A stretch of DNA of 64,000 nt from Pandoraea faecigallinarum. GTDB lineage: Bacteria; Pseudomonadota; Gammaproteobacteria; Burkholderiales; Burkholderiaceae. The notes under the pieces are model-generated. The model had not been told where the DNA came from, did not search any database, and saw only the letters and a list, made by a program, of their open reading frames with translations. Below, piece after piece: positions 17,588 through 25,525 of the stretch. The translations under genes were made by a program, and so were the position numbers. The stretch's first letter is position 1. Every line of letters begins with the position of its first letter. The DNA lies in contig NZ_CP011807.3 of NCBI RefSeq assembly GCF_001029105.3, positions 372,001 through 436,000 of the forward strand, in the 5' to 3' direction.

Positions 17588-17647
17588 CGGCAGTTAATCC
17601 GGCAGTTAATCCGGCAGTTAATCCGGCAGTTAATCCGGCAGATAACC
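17588..17647. repeat. 12-bp tandem repeat, five units of CGGCAGTTAATC
   Basis: Four identical units CGGCAGTTAATC and a fifth variant (CGGCAGATAACC) stand head to tail between the small exported protein gene and the membrane protein gene. Near-perfect identity suggests recent expansion. The repeat is outside any gene I support. Confidence 0.9.
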
Positions 17648-17665
17648 CGGCGGGAAAGGCAGCCC

Positions 17666-18070
17666 TCAATGCTCGAACAGATGGAACGTCTCGAAGTGGG
17701 TGCGCCGTCTGGACAATGCCACGAGATTGACGATGCACACGGCAGCTACCAGCACGAACAACGGGACAGACACTTCGACCGTGTCGCGCGCCAGCAAGGA
17801 GAAAACGGTCAGCATCACCATGAGTGTGAGCAGCACGCGATGCAGCCATGCCGCCAGACGCAGATGGCGCTCGGACTGCGCGACGAGTACCACGAGCGAG
17901 ACATAGAACGGCGCCGCGAGCACGGCAAGTACACATAGGGCGAGCAGCACGCCCAGCACGTTGGCGAGCCATTCGTGCCCGTCGGCGGCGCTCGACTGCA
18001 CGCCGGCGACGGTCGCCGCCGCGAGATAGAGCAGCATCAGACCATCGAGAACGATCGCGAGTCGGTTCAT
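17666..18070 (-). CDS. Small membrane protein of unknown function
   Basis: This 134-aa protein has four predicted transmembrane segments (about residues 4-26, 36-64, 74-94 and 96-116) and a charged C-terminus ending HLFEH. The start MNRLAIVLDG has AGAGAT upstream; a longer in-frame start exists but adds a polar leader. I do not recognise a family. It sits upstream of the DUF2946-like gene on the same strand, with a 12-bp repeat array in the 145-bp gap, so a link with copper handling is possible but weak. Confidence 0.6.
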   Translation of the reverse strand: MNRLAIVLDGLMLLYLAAATVAGVQSSAADGHEWLANVLGVLLALCVLAVLAAPFYVSLVVLVAQSERHLRLAAWLHRVLLTLMVMLTVFSLLARDTVEVSVPLFVLVAAVCIVNLVALSRRRTHFETFHLFEH

Positions 18071-18257
18071 GACATCTCTCCGGCGAAAAAGGTGCGGAGT
18101 GGATAGCGCCCTGTGCAAGGCGACAGGGACTGGTGCAGATCAATCATCGGAGCACAGGCACCGCGATCGCGGTCGACCGTGTCCCGCCAGCGGCAGGCCA
18201 GACTAGCCGCGTCACGCGATATTTCTGTGACAGCGGCCGGCACGCGGAGTGCTGCCG

Positions 18258-18824
18258 TCAGCGTGGCGGCGATGGCGTTGCGGATGGCAATGGACGTCCG
18301 TCGGCTTCCGCCGTGTCGGACAGGCCCGACATGCCCGACACGCCCGACACGCCCGACATGCCCGACATGCCTGACATGCCTGACATGCCTGACATGCCTG
18401 ACATGCCCGACACGCCTGACATGCCTGACACGCATGACATGCGGTCGAGACTTGCTCTGTCCGGCGCGCCCGCGCCATTGGACAGCAGCGCGAGCCCGAG
18501 CCAGACGGCGGCCGCGTGCACGCTGGCGGGGTTCGACACCGCCTGCACGCGGTAGAGGGCGACGTTGCCGCAGTCGTCCGAGCAGAACAGATCGCGCTCC
18601 AGATCGGCCACCACATCGAGCCGTTGCTGAACGCGATAAAAACCCAGGGGAGTGAGATCCTCAACGAGCGCGGCGAGCGTCTCGGGATAGAGAAAGACGC
18701 GGGATGGCCAATGGCCATGCCGGAGCCGGAATTTACCGAGCGCACCAAGCACATGCGCCAACGTGCCGCCATGACCGCGAACGAAGCCGATCAGGTGCGA
18801 CGTGCCGTACCCGTTGGTATACAC
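18258..18824 (-). CDS. Hypothetical protein with C-terminal GMS tripeptide repeat
   Basis: The best start is GTG at 18824, preceded by ACGGAG at five bases, giving 188 aa. The first 120 residues look like a real globular domain (YTNGYGTSHLIGFVRGHGG, then RLRHGHWPSRVFLYPETLA, LTPLGFYRVQQRLDVVADL and CSDDCGNVALYRVQAV). Residues about 129-167 are a (G-M/V-S) repeat encoded by thirteen 9-bp units. The end is polar. The family is not recognised. The frame stays open far upstream, but that part translates a hairpin-rich region and is unlikely to be coding. Confidence 0.55.
   Translation of the reverse strand: MYTNGYGTSHLIGFVRGHGGTLAHVLGALGKFRLRHGHWPSRVFLYPETLAALVEDLTPLGFYRVQQRLDVVADLERDLFCSDDCGNVALYRVQAVSNPASVHAAAVWLGLALLSNGAGAPDRASLDRMSCVSGMSGVSGMSGMSGMSGMSGMSGMSGVSGVSGMSGLSDTAEADGRPLPSATPSPPR
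18325..18441. repeat. 9-bp minisatellite, thirteen units of CCTGACATG type
   Basis: Thirteen contiguous units of CC(C/T)GACA(T/C)G run through the 3' end of the hypothetical gene and encode Gly-Met-Ser or Gly-Val-Ser on the minus strand. Because units are multiples of three, expansion or contraction keeps the frame. It is the largest repeat array in the window. Confidence 0.92.
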
Positions 18825-19367
18825 AAACGCTCCGTTGACTTCCCGAAGGTGAGTGCCCGGTAAATATTGATCTTGTGATTCGATAGTTGCAGACGGGGGA
18901 CGTGGGCGAAATCCGAACTTTCGCCTAGTCCGTCGGCATGAGTGCCGGCGGCGCACAAATGGAAACCGGCGGACTAAGCCGCCGGTTGAGGCCCCATCGG
19001 GGCATCGCCAGCCGCGTGTACCGGCGCGGCATGGTATGGGCCAAGGAGACTTGGCACCGAGGGGTATTGCCGTGATGCATTCGAACCCCCATGGGGTTCC
19101 CGGCCATGCCCATGCAGCTTCGCTGCGATTTGAGTATAGGACGCGCGCGTCGCCCGGCAATCGGTTTTTCGGATGAGCGCGGCGCACATCCCCCAAGAGA
19201 ACTATCACAACGGTACACACTCGAATTGACGCACGATTTCCCTCGTGACTGTGGTTTCGTCTGCGCACACTTTGCGTTCTAATGGCACCATTCCAGACGA
19301 TGCGCAAAGCGGCGCAGCGCATGGCGCTCACGCTGCGCGCCGCCGCACTTCAGTCAACATTCCAATA
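18825..19367. other. Divergent intergenic region rich in hairpins
   Basis: Between the GMS-repeat gene and the secreted protein gene lies 543 bp with no supported gene. At least six perfect short hairpins cluster at 18905-19126, listed separately. The right half (about 19130-19367) looks like an ordinary promoter region for the plus-strand gene. Confidence 0.5.
18905..19126. other. Cluster of six perfect hairpins (structured RNA or REP-like element)
   Basis: Perfect stems are: GGCGAAA/TTTCGCC (18905-18925), AACCGGCGG/CCGCCGGTT with loop ACTAAG (18964-18987), GCCCC/GGGGC (18991-19003), CCAAG/CTTGG (19041-19054), AACCCC/GGGGTT (19084-19098) and GCAGC/GCTGC (19114-19126). Such density in 220 bp is unusual for this window. 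It lies directly upstream of the GMS-repeat gene, as a leader on the minus strand, but could equally be a REP-type element. Confidence 0.5.
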
Positions 19368-19895
19368 ATGTCAACGAAATCTCTACAACGATGGGCCTTG
19401 CTGGCTTGCCTTTGCGCGGCGCACACGGCGTTCGCCGCCGACCAGTGCGAGGGCATCCTGATGCTGGCCAAAAGCGCGCAAACCGGCTTTGAGGACATCA
19501 CCGGCCCGCTTGCAGCCAAGAACGAACGGGGCGAAAGCTATCAGGCCACTTACTCGGTGCCGGGCGGCGACTGCAAGGTGTTCCGCGCCACGGGCCTCGC
19601 GCCGACCTACGAGTGCATCTGGGATTACCAGAAGATCACGCCGATGGACCTGCGCAATCAGGCGCAGAAGTTCGCGACCGACGTGTCGCGCTGCACCCGT
19701 GGCGTGACCACCATGCGCACGACCACGACGAACCCGGCCGGTCTGCCCGCGGAGTGGCAGAGCGCGAGCCGGAAGTTCGCGCGTGAGGTGAATTTCACCA
19801 TCACGGCGCAGGACCTCGTGACCCCCCGCGGCGAGCGCTTGCGCGAAATCTCGCTGTCGGTCGAGAAACAGGTCGGCAAGTCTGTCGACCGGTAA
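19368..19895 (+). CDS. Secreted hypothetical protein
   Basis: This 175-aa protein has a clear signal peptide (MSTKSLQRWALLACLCAAHTAFA, cleavage before ADQCEG). The mature part has four Cys residues spaced as two likely disulfides (DQCEG, GGDCKVF, YECIWDY, VSRCTRG). There is no recognisable domain. The start was placed at MSTKSLQ because the signal peptide begins there; the upstream part of the frame translates promoter sequence. Two hairpins (GGGGC/GCCCC and TTCGTC/GACGAA, around 19924-19969) lie after the stop and may help termination. Confidence 0.7.
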   Translation: MSTKSLQRWALLACLCAAHTAFAADQCEGILMLAKSAQTGFEDITGPLAAKNERGESYQATYSVPGGDCKVFRATGLAPTYECIWDYQKITPMDLRNQAQKFATDVSRCTRGVTTMRTTTTNPAGLPAEWQSASRKFAREVNFTITAQDLVTPRGERLREISLSVEKQVGKSVDR

Positions 19896-20183
19896 GGCGC
19901 GCGACCTTCCCGGCGCAGGCAGGCGGGGCGTGATCAGCCCCGTCCCGCAGGGTTTCGTCGTCTGACGAAGGATCGGCGAACGCCGGTTTTCGTCACGCCG
20001 CCGAACCGGTTACAAACGGTTGCAGACGGCCCGGCGCATTAACATCTTTTCAGTCGACGCTCGTTCGGCTGACCCGGTACAGTCATTCTTGAGGCGTATG
20101 GCGCACATGCAATCCGCAAGTGCCGGCGACGCCTCGTGCCCACCGGCCCCACGTTCGTGGCCGGAATATGTGGCTGAATCGAA

Positions 20184-20450
20184 ATGAGTGCCCGACTGCG
20201 TTGCTGCTTCCTGTTATTGCTGGTGTGTGCCTACCCTGCCTGGGCCGATGGCGGGCGTGGGCGCGACATGCTGGACCTCAACAAGGCGTCGCTGCGCGAA
20301 GACATTAGCCGTTTCAATGCCGATCGCGGGCGCGGTCAGGCAGCGTATCCGAACTGGGCCGCACCGGCGGAACCCCGCGAACGCCAGTACACGCCGCAAG
20401 GCGAACCGCGCGGCCAGCGCGGCGGCGAGGGCGGTCGACGCAACCGCTGA
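20184..20450 (+). CDS. Small secreted hypothetical protein
   Basis: The 88-aa product starts with a signal peptide (MSARLRCCFLLLLVCAYPAWA). The mature part is about 67 residues, highly polar and rich in Arg, Gly and Pro (QGEPRGQRGGEGGRRNR at the end), probably intrinsically disordered. No clear Shine-Dalgarno sequence precedes the ATG. Codon use fits the genome and the signal peptide supports a real gene. Function is unknown. Confidence 0.5.
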   Translation: MSARLRCCFLLLLVCAYPAWADGGRGRDMLDLNKASLREDISRFNADRGRGQAAYPNWAAPAEPRERQYTPQGEPRGQRGGEGGRRNR

Positions 20451-20651
20451 ACACCCTTGCGCTGCTGCCGCGCGGCGCAACACCTCAGGGGAGTTCCGGG
20501 GGACGGCACAATCTGCCGCGTGTCCCAATGCCGCCGCCGTTGCCGCGCCGTTGCCCGTTACCCCCGCATCACGCTCCCCGCTCGCCCGCCGCAAGGCAAA
20601 TGCCGTCGCCGCCGGCGGAATCGTTTTTCCTCCCGTCCTTCCGATGCACCG

Positions 20652-20673
20652 AATGTTGCACATGTGCAACATT
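20652..20673. promoter_or_regulatory. 22-bp perfect palindrome, half-site AATGTTGCACA
   Basis: AATGTTGCACA is followed immediately by its exact reverse complement TGTGCAACATT. A 22-bp perfect palindrome without spacer is very unlikely by chance and looks like a dimeric repressor operator. The nearest downstream gene is the porin, 354 bp away. The half-site shares TTGCA with the operators before the G3E GTPase, but the full pattern differs. Confidence 0.6.
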
Positions 20674-20764
20674 GAATGCGGCCATCCCGCGCCAAAATCA
20701 TCCGCCAGTCGCCCTTGGCCACGGTCCAGCAGTCGCCAAGTTCACCGCGAATGTGAGTGTTCGC

Positions 20765-20786
20765 TAACTCGTTGATGTGCGAGTTA
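20765..20786. promoter_or_regulatory. Inverted repeat TAACTCG / CGAGTTA before porin
   Basis: Seven-base arms are separated by eight bases (TTGATGTG). A related CTCGTTATA follows at about 20794. The site is 242 bp before the porin start and may be a regulator site or part of a long porin leader. Confidence 0.4.
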
Positions 20787-21027
20787 TATCGATCTCGTTA
20801 TACCGGGATTAATTGTGGCGCGTATGGTCGTCCGATTTTTGTCTACCCACCATTTCCCGGCCACTTCATGTGGTGCATTTTTCCGGACGGTTTCGGCCTT
20901 TCTGCGCAGGGTGGGGCTATGCGAGAATCACGGCCGTTTATCAGGGAGGCGCTTCTCGAATGGGCGCCGGCAGGTTCCGCGCATGGCGGGAACAGGCACA
21001 CAAAATACATAAACCAAGGAGAAGTCA

Positions 21028-22077
21028 ATGAAGCGCAGTATGGCCAAGGGCATTGGCGGGGCACTCGTTCTGGGCGCATGCGCCGGCGCGATCAGCACGC
21101 CGGCATTCGCACAATCGAACGTCACGCTGTACGGTCAGGTGGACGCCTGGGTGGGCGCCGTCAAGAACCCGGGCAGCGACCGGGCATGGACGCAGGGCGG
21201 CGGCGGCATGTCGACGTCGTACTGGGGCATGAAGGGCAATGAGGATCTCGGCGGCGGCCTGAAGGCGGTGTTCGTGCTCGAAGACTTCTTCCGCCCGCAG
21301 AACGGTCAGTACGGCCGCTTCCAGGGCGACTCGATGTTCTCGCGCAACGCCTACGTCGGTTTGCAATCGGATACGGCCGGTACGGTCACGATGGGCCGGC
21401 TGACGACGTCTTACTTCGTTTCGACGATTCTGTTCAACCCGTTCGTCGACTCTTACACCTTCAGCCCGATGGTGTTCCACACCTTCATCGGCCAGGCTGG
21501 TCAGGGCATCGTTGGCGACTCCGGCTGGAGCAACGCCGTGATGTACACCACGCCGAACTTCAAGGGCCTCTCGGGCAGCGTGTCGTATGCCTTCGGTAAC
21601 AAGGCGGGCGAGACCGGCCAGAATAAGTGGAGCGCCTCGGCGCTGTACTTCAACGGTCCGTTTGCCGCGACGCTCGCTTACCAGCAGGTCAAGTTCGACG
21701 CCGTGCCGGACGACCTCGCCGGCATGGCCGGCTTCCGCAGCCAGCAGGCCGTGCAACTGGGGGCGACCTACGACCTTCAGGTCGTGAAGTTCTTCGGCCA
21801 GTACCAGTACATCCGCAACAACATTACCGGCGGCGGCGTGTCGGAGAACGGCGGCCAGCTCGGCGTGTCGGTGCCCCTGGGTAACGGCAAGGTGCTCGCC
21901 TCGTACGCGTACACGAAGAGTTCGGGCGCGAGCAACGTGAACCGCAAGACGTGGGCGCTCGGCTACGACTACAACCTGTCCAAGCGTACCGACATTTACG
22001 CGGCGTACATGAACGACAAGGTCAGCACGCTCTCGGGTGGCGACACCTTCGGTGGCGGCGTTCGCATGAAGTTCTGA
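21028..22077 (+). CDS. Gram-negative porin (OmpC-type, 16-stranded)
   Basis: This 349-aa outer membrane porin has a signal peptide cleaved after AFA (STPAFAQSNVTLYG). The mature start QSNVTLYG, the DLGGGLKAVFVLEDFF motif, the SRNAYVGLQSD segment and the terminal aromatic residue (GGGVRMKF) are typical of betaproteobacterial trimeric porins. A good AAGGAG site precedes the ATG. It probably admits small hydrophilic solutes. An intrinsic terminator lies 60 bp after the stop. Confidence 0.93.
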   Translation: MKRSMAKGIGGALVLGACAGAISTPAFAQSNVTLYGQVDAWVGAVKNPGSDRAWTQGGGGMSTSYWGMKGNEDLGGGLKAVFVLEDFFRPQNGQYGRFQGDSMFSRNAYVGLQSDTAGTVTMGRLTTSYFVSTILFNPFVDSYTFSPMVFHTFIGQAGQGIVGDSGWSNAVMYTTPNFKGLSGSVSYAFGNKAGETGQNKWSASALYFNGPFAATLAYQQVKFDAVPDDLAGMAGFRSQQAVQLGATYDLQVVKFFGQYQYIRNNITGGGVSENGGQLGVSVPLGNGKVLASYAYTKSSGASNVNRKTWALGYDYNLSKRTDIYAAYMNDKVSTLSGGDTFGGGVRMKF

Positions 22078-22137
22078 CGGGATAGCACACGCGCCAGGTC
22101 GCGCGTGCCGGTTGGCGTTGCCGAAAGGGCGGACGGA

Positions 22138-22164
22138 GGGCAGACGGTGTCGTCTGCCCTTTTT
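22138..22164 (+). terminator. Intrinsic terminator of the porin gene
   Basis: GGGCAGACG, loop GTGT and CGTCTGCCC form a perfect 9-bp stem, followed by five T. It lies 60 bp downstream of the porin stop codon. Confidence 0.9.
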
Positions 22165-22291
22165 CGTTGTGCTGCGGCACGTTTCGCACAGCGGTTTCGC
22201 GCGTCGCCGATCCGACGTGTCCGCGATATGATTTGTGCACCGCGCAAGACGGTACCCCGCCACCTTTCAGCACAAACGGAGCAGAGACGAC

Positions 22292-23140
22292 ATGACGATT
22301 CAACACGTAGGCATCATTGGCGCAGGCACGATGGGTAACGGCATCGCGCAGGCCTGTGCGGTGGCCGGACTGCCGGTGACGATGATCGACATCAGCGACG
22401 CGGCGGTGCAAAAGGGTCTGGCGACGATTGCCGGCAGCCTCGATCGCCTCATCAAGAAAGACAAGCTGAGTGCCGCCGACAAGGATGCCGCGCTGGCACG
22501 CATCACGACGTCGACCGAGTACGCCGCGCTTGCCGGGGCCGACATCGTGATCGAAGCCGCCACCGAGAACTTCGATCTGAAGGTGAAGATCCTCAAGCAA
22601 CTCGAAGACGTGGCGAAGGAGGGCGCCATTCTGGCGTCGAACACGTCGTCGATTTCGATCACGAAGCTCGCGGCGGTCGTCTCGAAGCCCGAGCGATTCA
22701 TCGGCATGCACTTCTTCAATCCGGTGCCGCTCATGGCGCTCGTGGAGATCATTCGCGGCCTGCAAACGAGCGACGAGACGCATAGCCGTGTCGATGCGCT
22801 CGCGCGCACGCTCGGCAAGTCGCCGATTACGGTGAAGAATGCACCGGGCTTCGTCGTGAACCGGATTCTGGTGCCCATGATCAACGAAGCCTTCTTCGTG
22901 CTGGCGGAGAATCTGGCGTCGCCCGAAGAGATCGACGAAGGCATGAAGCTCGGCTGCAACCATCCGATCGGACCGCTGGCGCTTGCCGACATGATCGGTC
23001 TGGACGTCTGCCTGTCGGTGATGAACGTCTATTACGAGGAGTTCGCCGACTCGAAGTATCGTCCATGCCCGCTGCTCAAGGAGATGGTCGCTGCCGGTTA
23101 TCTCGGCCGCAAGACGGGACGTGGCGTCTACACGTACTGA
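22292..23140 (+). CDS. hbd: 3-hydroxybutyryl-CoA dehydrogenase
   Basis: The 282-aa enzyme interconverts acetoacetyl-CoA and 3-hydroxybutyryl-CoA with NAD(P). The Rossmann motif GAGTMGNGIAQACAVAG is at residues 9-25, and the family motif GMHFFNPVPLMALVEI (about 137-152) contains the catalytic His. KNAPGFVVNRILVPM and the HPIGPLALADMIGLD segment mark the C-terminal helical domain. The start MTIQHVGIIGAG is standard for the family. It is a stand-alone gene ending in a hairpin shared with the converging effector-like operon. Confidence 0.95.
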   Translation: MTIQHVGIIGAGTMGNGIAQACAVAGLPVTMIDISDAAVQKGLATIAGSLDRLIKKDKLSAADKDAALARITTSTEYAALAGADIVIEAATENFDLKVKILKQLEDVAKEGAILASNTSSISITKLAAVVSKPERFIGMHFFNPVPLMALVEIIRGLQTSDETHSRVDALARTLGKSPITVKNAPGFVVNRILVPMINEAFFVLAENLASPEEIDEGMKLGCNHPIGPLALADMIGLDVCLSVMNVYYEEFADSKYRPCPLLKEMVAAGYLGRKTGRGVYTY

Positions 23141-23147
23141 CGCGAGT

Positions 23148-23178
23148 GCCACCGGCGCGCGTCAGGCGCGCCGGTGGC
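23148..23178. terminator. Strong hairpin between converging genes
   Basis: GCCACCGGCGCGC and its exact complement form a 13-bp GC-rich stem around the loop GTCAG. It lies 7 bp after the hbd stop and 37 bp from the stop of the converging paralog gene. No T-tract follows on either strand, so it may act with Rho or as a 3'-end protector. Confidence 0.6.
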
Positions 23179-23214
23179 GAAGCATCGACATCGCCCCCGT
23201 AGCGGGCATGACGC

Positions 23215-25485
23215 TCAGGCACCGTTCGCCCGCTGCGCGCCGTTGACCGGCGGGAGCCCCGCCGGGCTCGCCGAATCCGGCGAACTCGATGACCCGTAAC
23301 CGCTGGACTCTCCCGCGCCGCCGGTTCCGCTCGACGACTCCGCCGTCGATTCGCCCGTGGAACCTCGCGTCGATCCCCGTGCGCTCATCGTACTCGACGC
23401 CGTCCCCGCACTGCCCATGCTGCCCCGGCTGCCGAATCGCCGCAGGCTGCCGCGCCGCGGCCCCAGGGGGCGCGTGAGCGACACGGTGTATGACTCGCCG
23501 GGCCTGTGGCCGATGTCGGCAAAGGCCGCGTCGAGTACGTGCCCTGTCTCCTGCGGGTCCTTCGACATGGCAAATCCCACCGCCTTGACGCGACTCCACG
23601 GGTCGAGCAGCACGGTCGTGTCCCGTGCGCCCATGACCAGACCGGCGAAGTGGGTGCCGGTGATGCCGTCCGCACTCGTACCGTCGTATTCGACGGGCGT
23701 GGCAAGCTCCAGTGCGTCGATCAGCTCATCGGACTCCGTATAAAGTACGAGCGCATGCGGCGCACGATATTTCGGTCGCACCGTGATCATGCGAAGGCAG
23801 TCGCCAGGGATGCCGCCTTCGATCAGAAAGTGAAAAAGAATCTCGGCGTTCTCCTGACAAAACGCCTCGGTGCCCGGGTTGAGCCGGTAATGGCTCGCCG
23901 TGAGGAACGCGGCGAGCCGTTGTTGCTCGAACAGCGACGCGTTGGGCGGCACTTGTTCGAGCGCGGCGCGAATGGCGTCGCGATTGCGAATGATCGAGTT
24001 GTCGCGAAATTTCCGGAGATCCGGCCGGTTCGTGCGCATGAGCTTCATTCGGGACACTTCGGCATAAGCGCCGAGAATCGCGTTTTGCACATCGTCGTCG
24101 CGCAAGTGACTGAGTACGGCGTCGACGTCGTGACGATTGAGCGCGATGCTGTCGGGTGTCGTCACCCGACTATTGCCGCAACCGCCGCCACACACTCGCA
24201 GCGGCGCATGGGCTTCCCAGCGGCCGCTGTGCGGGTCGTATGTCACCGGCACCTGCGCCAGCGTTCGCCGTACCGAGTCGATGAGCCAATGGTCTGCGCC
24301 TGGCGCGCGCGTTGCGAGGTAATACCCGGCCTCGCCCCGCAAATACCGCTGCCCGTCGATAACCACGAGCCTTGCATCGCCGCTCGGGGGCAAGCGCTCC
24401 GGCGCAATCTGTTGCGCATATCCTTCGAGATACCGGTCCTCTCCGGCGATGTACATCGGGGGGAGGTCGTCGGACACGCCGGGGCGGAGTTCCGCTTTCG
24501 CGCCGTCGTCCATGTCCGCATGCTCGATGGCGAATTCGAGCGCACCGGAGGCCACCTTTCTCTCCACGCCCTCGAAGGTCTTGGCCGGGCTGTGCTCGAT
24601 CGTGCGCATGACCGGGCGCGATCCCGCATCCGGATCGGCATCGGCAAGCAAGCCCTGCGCCATTCGCCTGCCGCCCGCGCCCGGGCGCAGCGCGCTGCCG
24701 AGCGGGCGCGCCAGCACACGCGGATCCGCGCTTTGCAAAATCGCGATGACGCGCTCGGCCGACACCGGTTTGCCGTCCCGCTCGTCGGCGACGACCTCCA
24801 TCACTTCCGAGGGCAGTCGCAGCATGGCCACCTCGGGGATCAGGCCGGTCGCCACGTCCACCATATGGGTGCGTTGTTGGATGGCTTCGCGTGTCCGGTC
24901 GTCGATGGCGTGGCCGGTGAGCAACGCGTACACGTCTGCCGCCGAATCGCCGAAGTGCCTGAACGGCTCGCTTCCCCTGCCGAGCGAGCGCAGCACGTCC
25001 TGGAGCGAGTACTCGCGCTTGATCGTCATCTGCGGCGAGACCGGCTGCGCGACGACATCCACGGACGCTGCGATGGCGTCGGGCTGCGGCGAGACGGCGG
25101 CATCGCAATCGTTCCGGCCACCGGTTCCATCCACATCGTCCGTCTGCGCGCATTGCCGTGACGTTTTCGGTATCGCGCCTGTAGCGGGCGACACGAGGTT
25201 CGCCACGAGCATGAGCGCGAGCGCCGCAGGCCAGGCGGTGGTGACGCGTGAGCGGACGGCGCCCTCGGACGCCTGGCTGGGCGTTGCGGGGCGTATGCGC
25301 ATGGCGGGCGACGCCGGTGCGAGTTGCGCTCGCGCAAATGCATCGCGAAACCGTGTATCTGTTGGCTTGCGCGCACGTGTGGCGATTCGGTGCTGTGCGG
25401 CCCGATGCTGTCGGGAGCGAGACAGCGAGTCGGTCGGAACGAAGGGGACGGCGGAGGTAGCACGGCGATATGTGGCATAAGGCAT
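23215..25485 (-). CDS. Exported putative Cys-His-Asp enzyme, paralog C (third gene of the tandem family)
   Basis: The 756-aa protein has a long basic N-terminal extension (residues 1-83), one hydrophobic segment (84-103, WPAALALMLVANLVSP), a Cys/Asp-rich linker, a helical N-domain (about 155-250, with SLQDVLRSLG, TGLIPE and LRLPSEV), a middle domain (about 345-470, YLRGEAGYY, ADHWLID, CGGGC at 432-436, TPDSI), and a C-terminal catalytic-looking region with C543 (EAFCQENAEILF), H577 (RAPHALVLYTES) and D628 (LLDPW). The tail from about 675 is Gly/Ser/Thr-rich. Cys-His-Asp with DPW recalls papain-like toxins and transglutaminase-fold enzymes, but no named family is recognised. GGAG precedes the chosen ATG. 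It follows paralog B by 40 bp. Confidence 0.75.
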   Translation of the reverse strand: MPYATYRRATSAVPFVPTDSLSRSRQHRAAQHRIATRARKPTDTRFRDAFARAQLAPASPAMRIRPATPSQASEGAVRSRVTTAWPAALALMLVANLVSPATGAIPKTSRQCAQTDDVDGTGGRNDCDAAVSPQPDAIAASVDVVAQPVSPQMTIKREYSLQDVLRSLGRGSEPFRHFGDSAADVYALLTGHAIDDRTREAIQQRTHMVDVATGLIPEVAMLRLPSEVMEVVADERDGKPVSAERVIAILQSADPRVLARPLGSALRPGAGGRRMAQGLLADADPDAGSRPVMRTIEHSPAKTFEGVERKVASGALEFAIEHADMDDGAKAELRPGVSDDLPPMYIAGEDRYLEGYAQQIAPERLPPSGDARLVVIDGQRYLRGEAGYYLATRAPGADHWLIDSVRRTLAQVPVTYDPHSGRWEAHAPLRVCGGGCGNSRVTTPDSIALNRHDVDAVLSHLRDDDVQNAILGAYAEVSRMKLMRTNRPDLRKFRDNSIIRNRDAIRAALEQVPPNASLFEQQRLAAFLTASHYRLNPGTEAFCQENAEILFHFLIEGGIPGDCLRMITVRPKYRAPHALVLYTESDELIDALELATPVEYDGTSADGITGTHFAGLVMGARDTTVLLDPWSRVKAVGFAMSKDPQETGHVLDAAFADIGHRPGESYTVSLTRPLGPRRGSLRRFGSRGSMGSAGTASSTMSARGSTRGSTGESTAESSSGTGGAGESSGYGSSSSPDSASPAGLPPVNGAQRANGA

Positions 25486-25525
25486 GGCAACGTCTCCGGG
25501 CAAAAGTGAAGGTGCGAGCGAGGCG

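Larger units (their letters stand above)
20451..21027. other. Intergenic region upstream of the first porin
   Basis: This 577-bp region contains two inverted repeats (20652-20673 and 20765-20786, listed separately). It lacks any supported gene. The last 20 bp include the porin ribosome-binding site (CCAAGGAGAAGTC). Confidence 0.55.

Noticed and set aside
17588..17647. CRISPR-like or iteron-type repeat
   Set aside because: Direct 12-bp repeats without spacers; no replication gene adjacent, so neither CRISPR nor an origin is supported.
18325..18441. CRISPR-like regular repeat
   Set aside because: The units are contiguous 9-mers without spacers, so it is a minisatellite, not a CRISPR array; no cas genes are nearby.
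18925..19218. 97-aa minus-strand open frame over the hairpin cluster
   Set aside because: It translates the palindromic DNA, has no ribosome-binding site and no recognisable fold; the DNA structure explains the sequence better.
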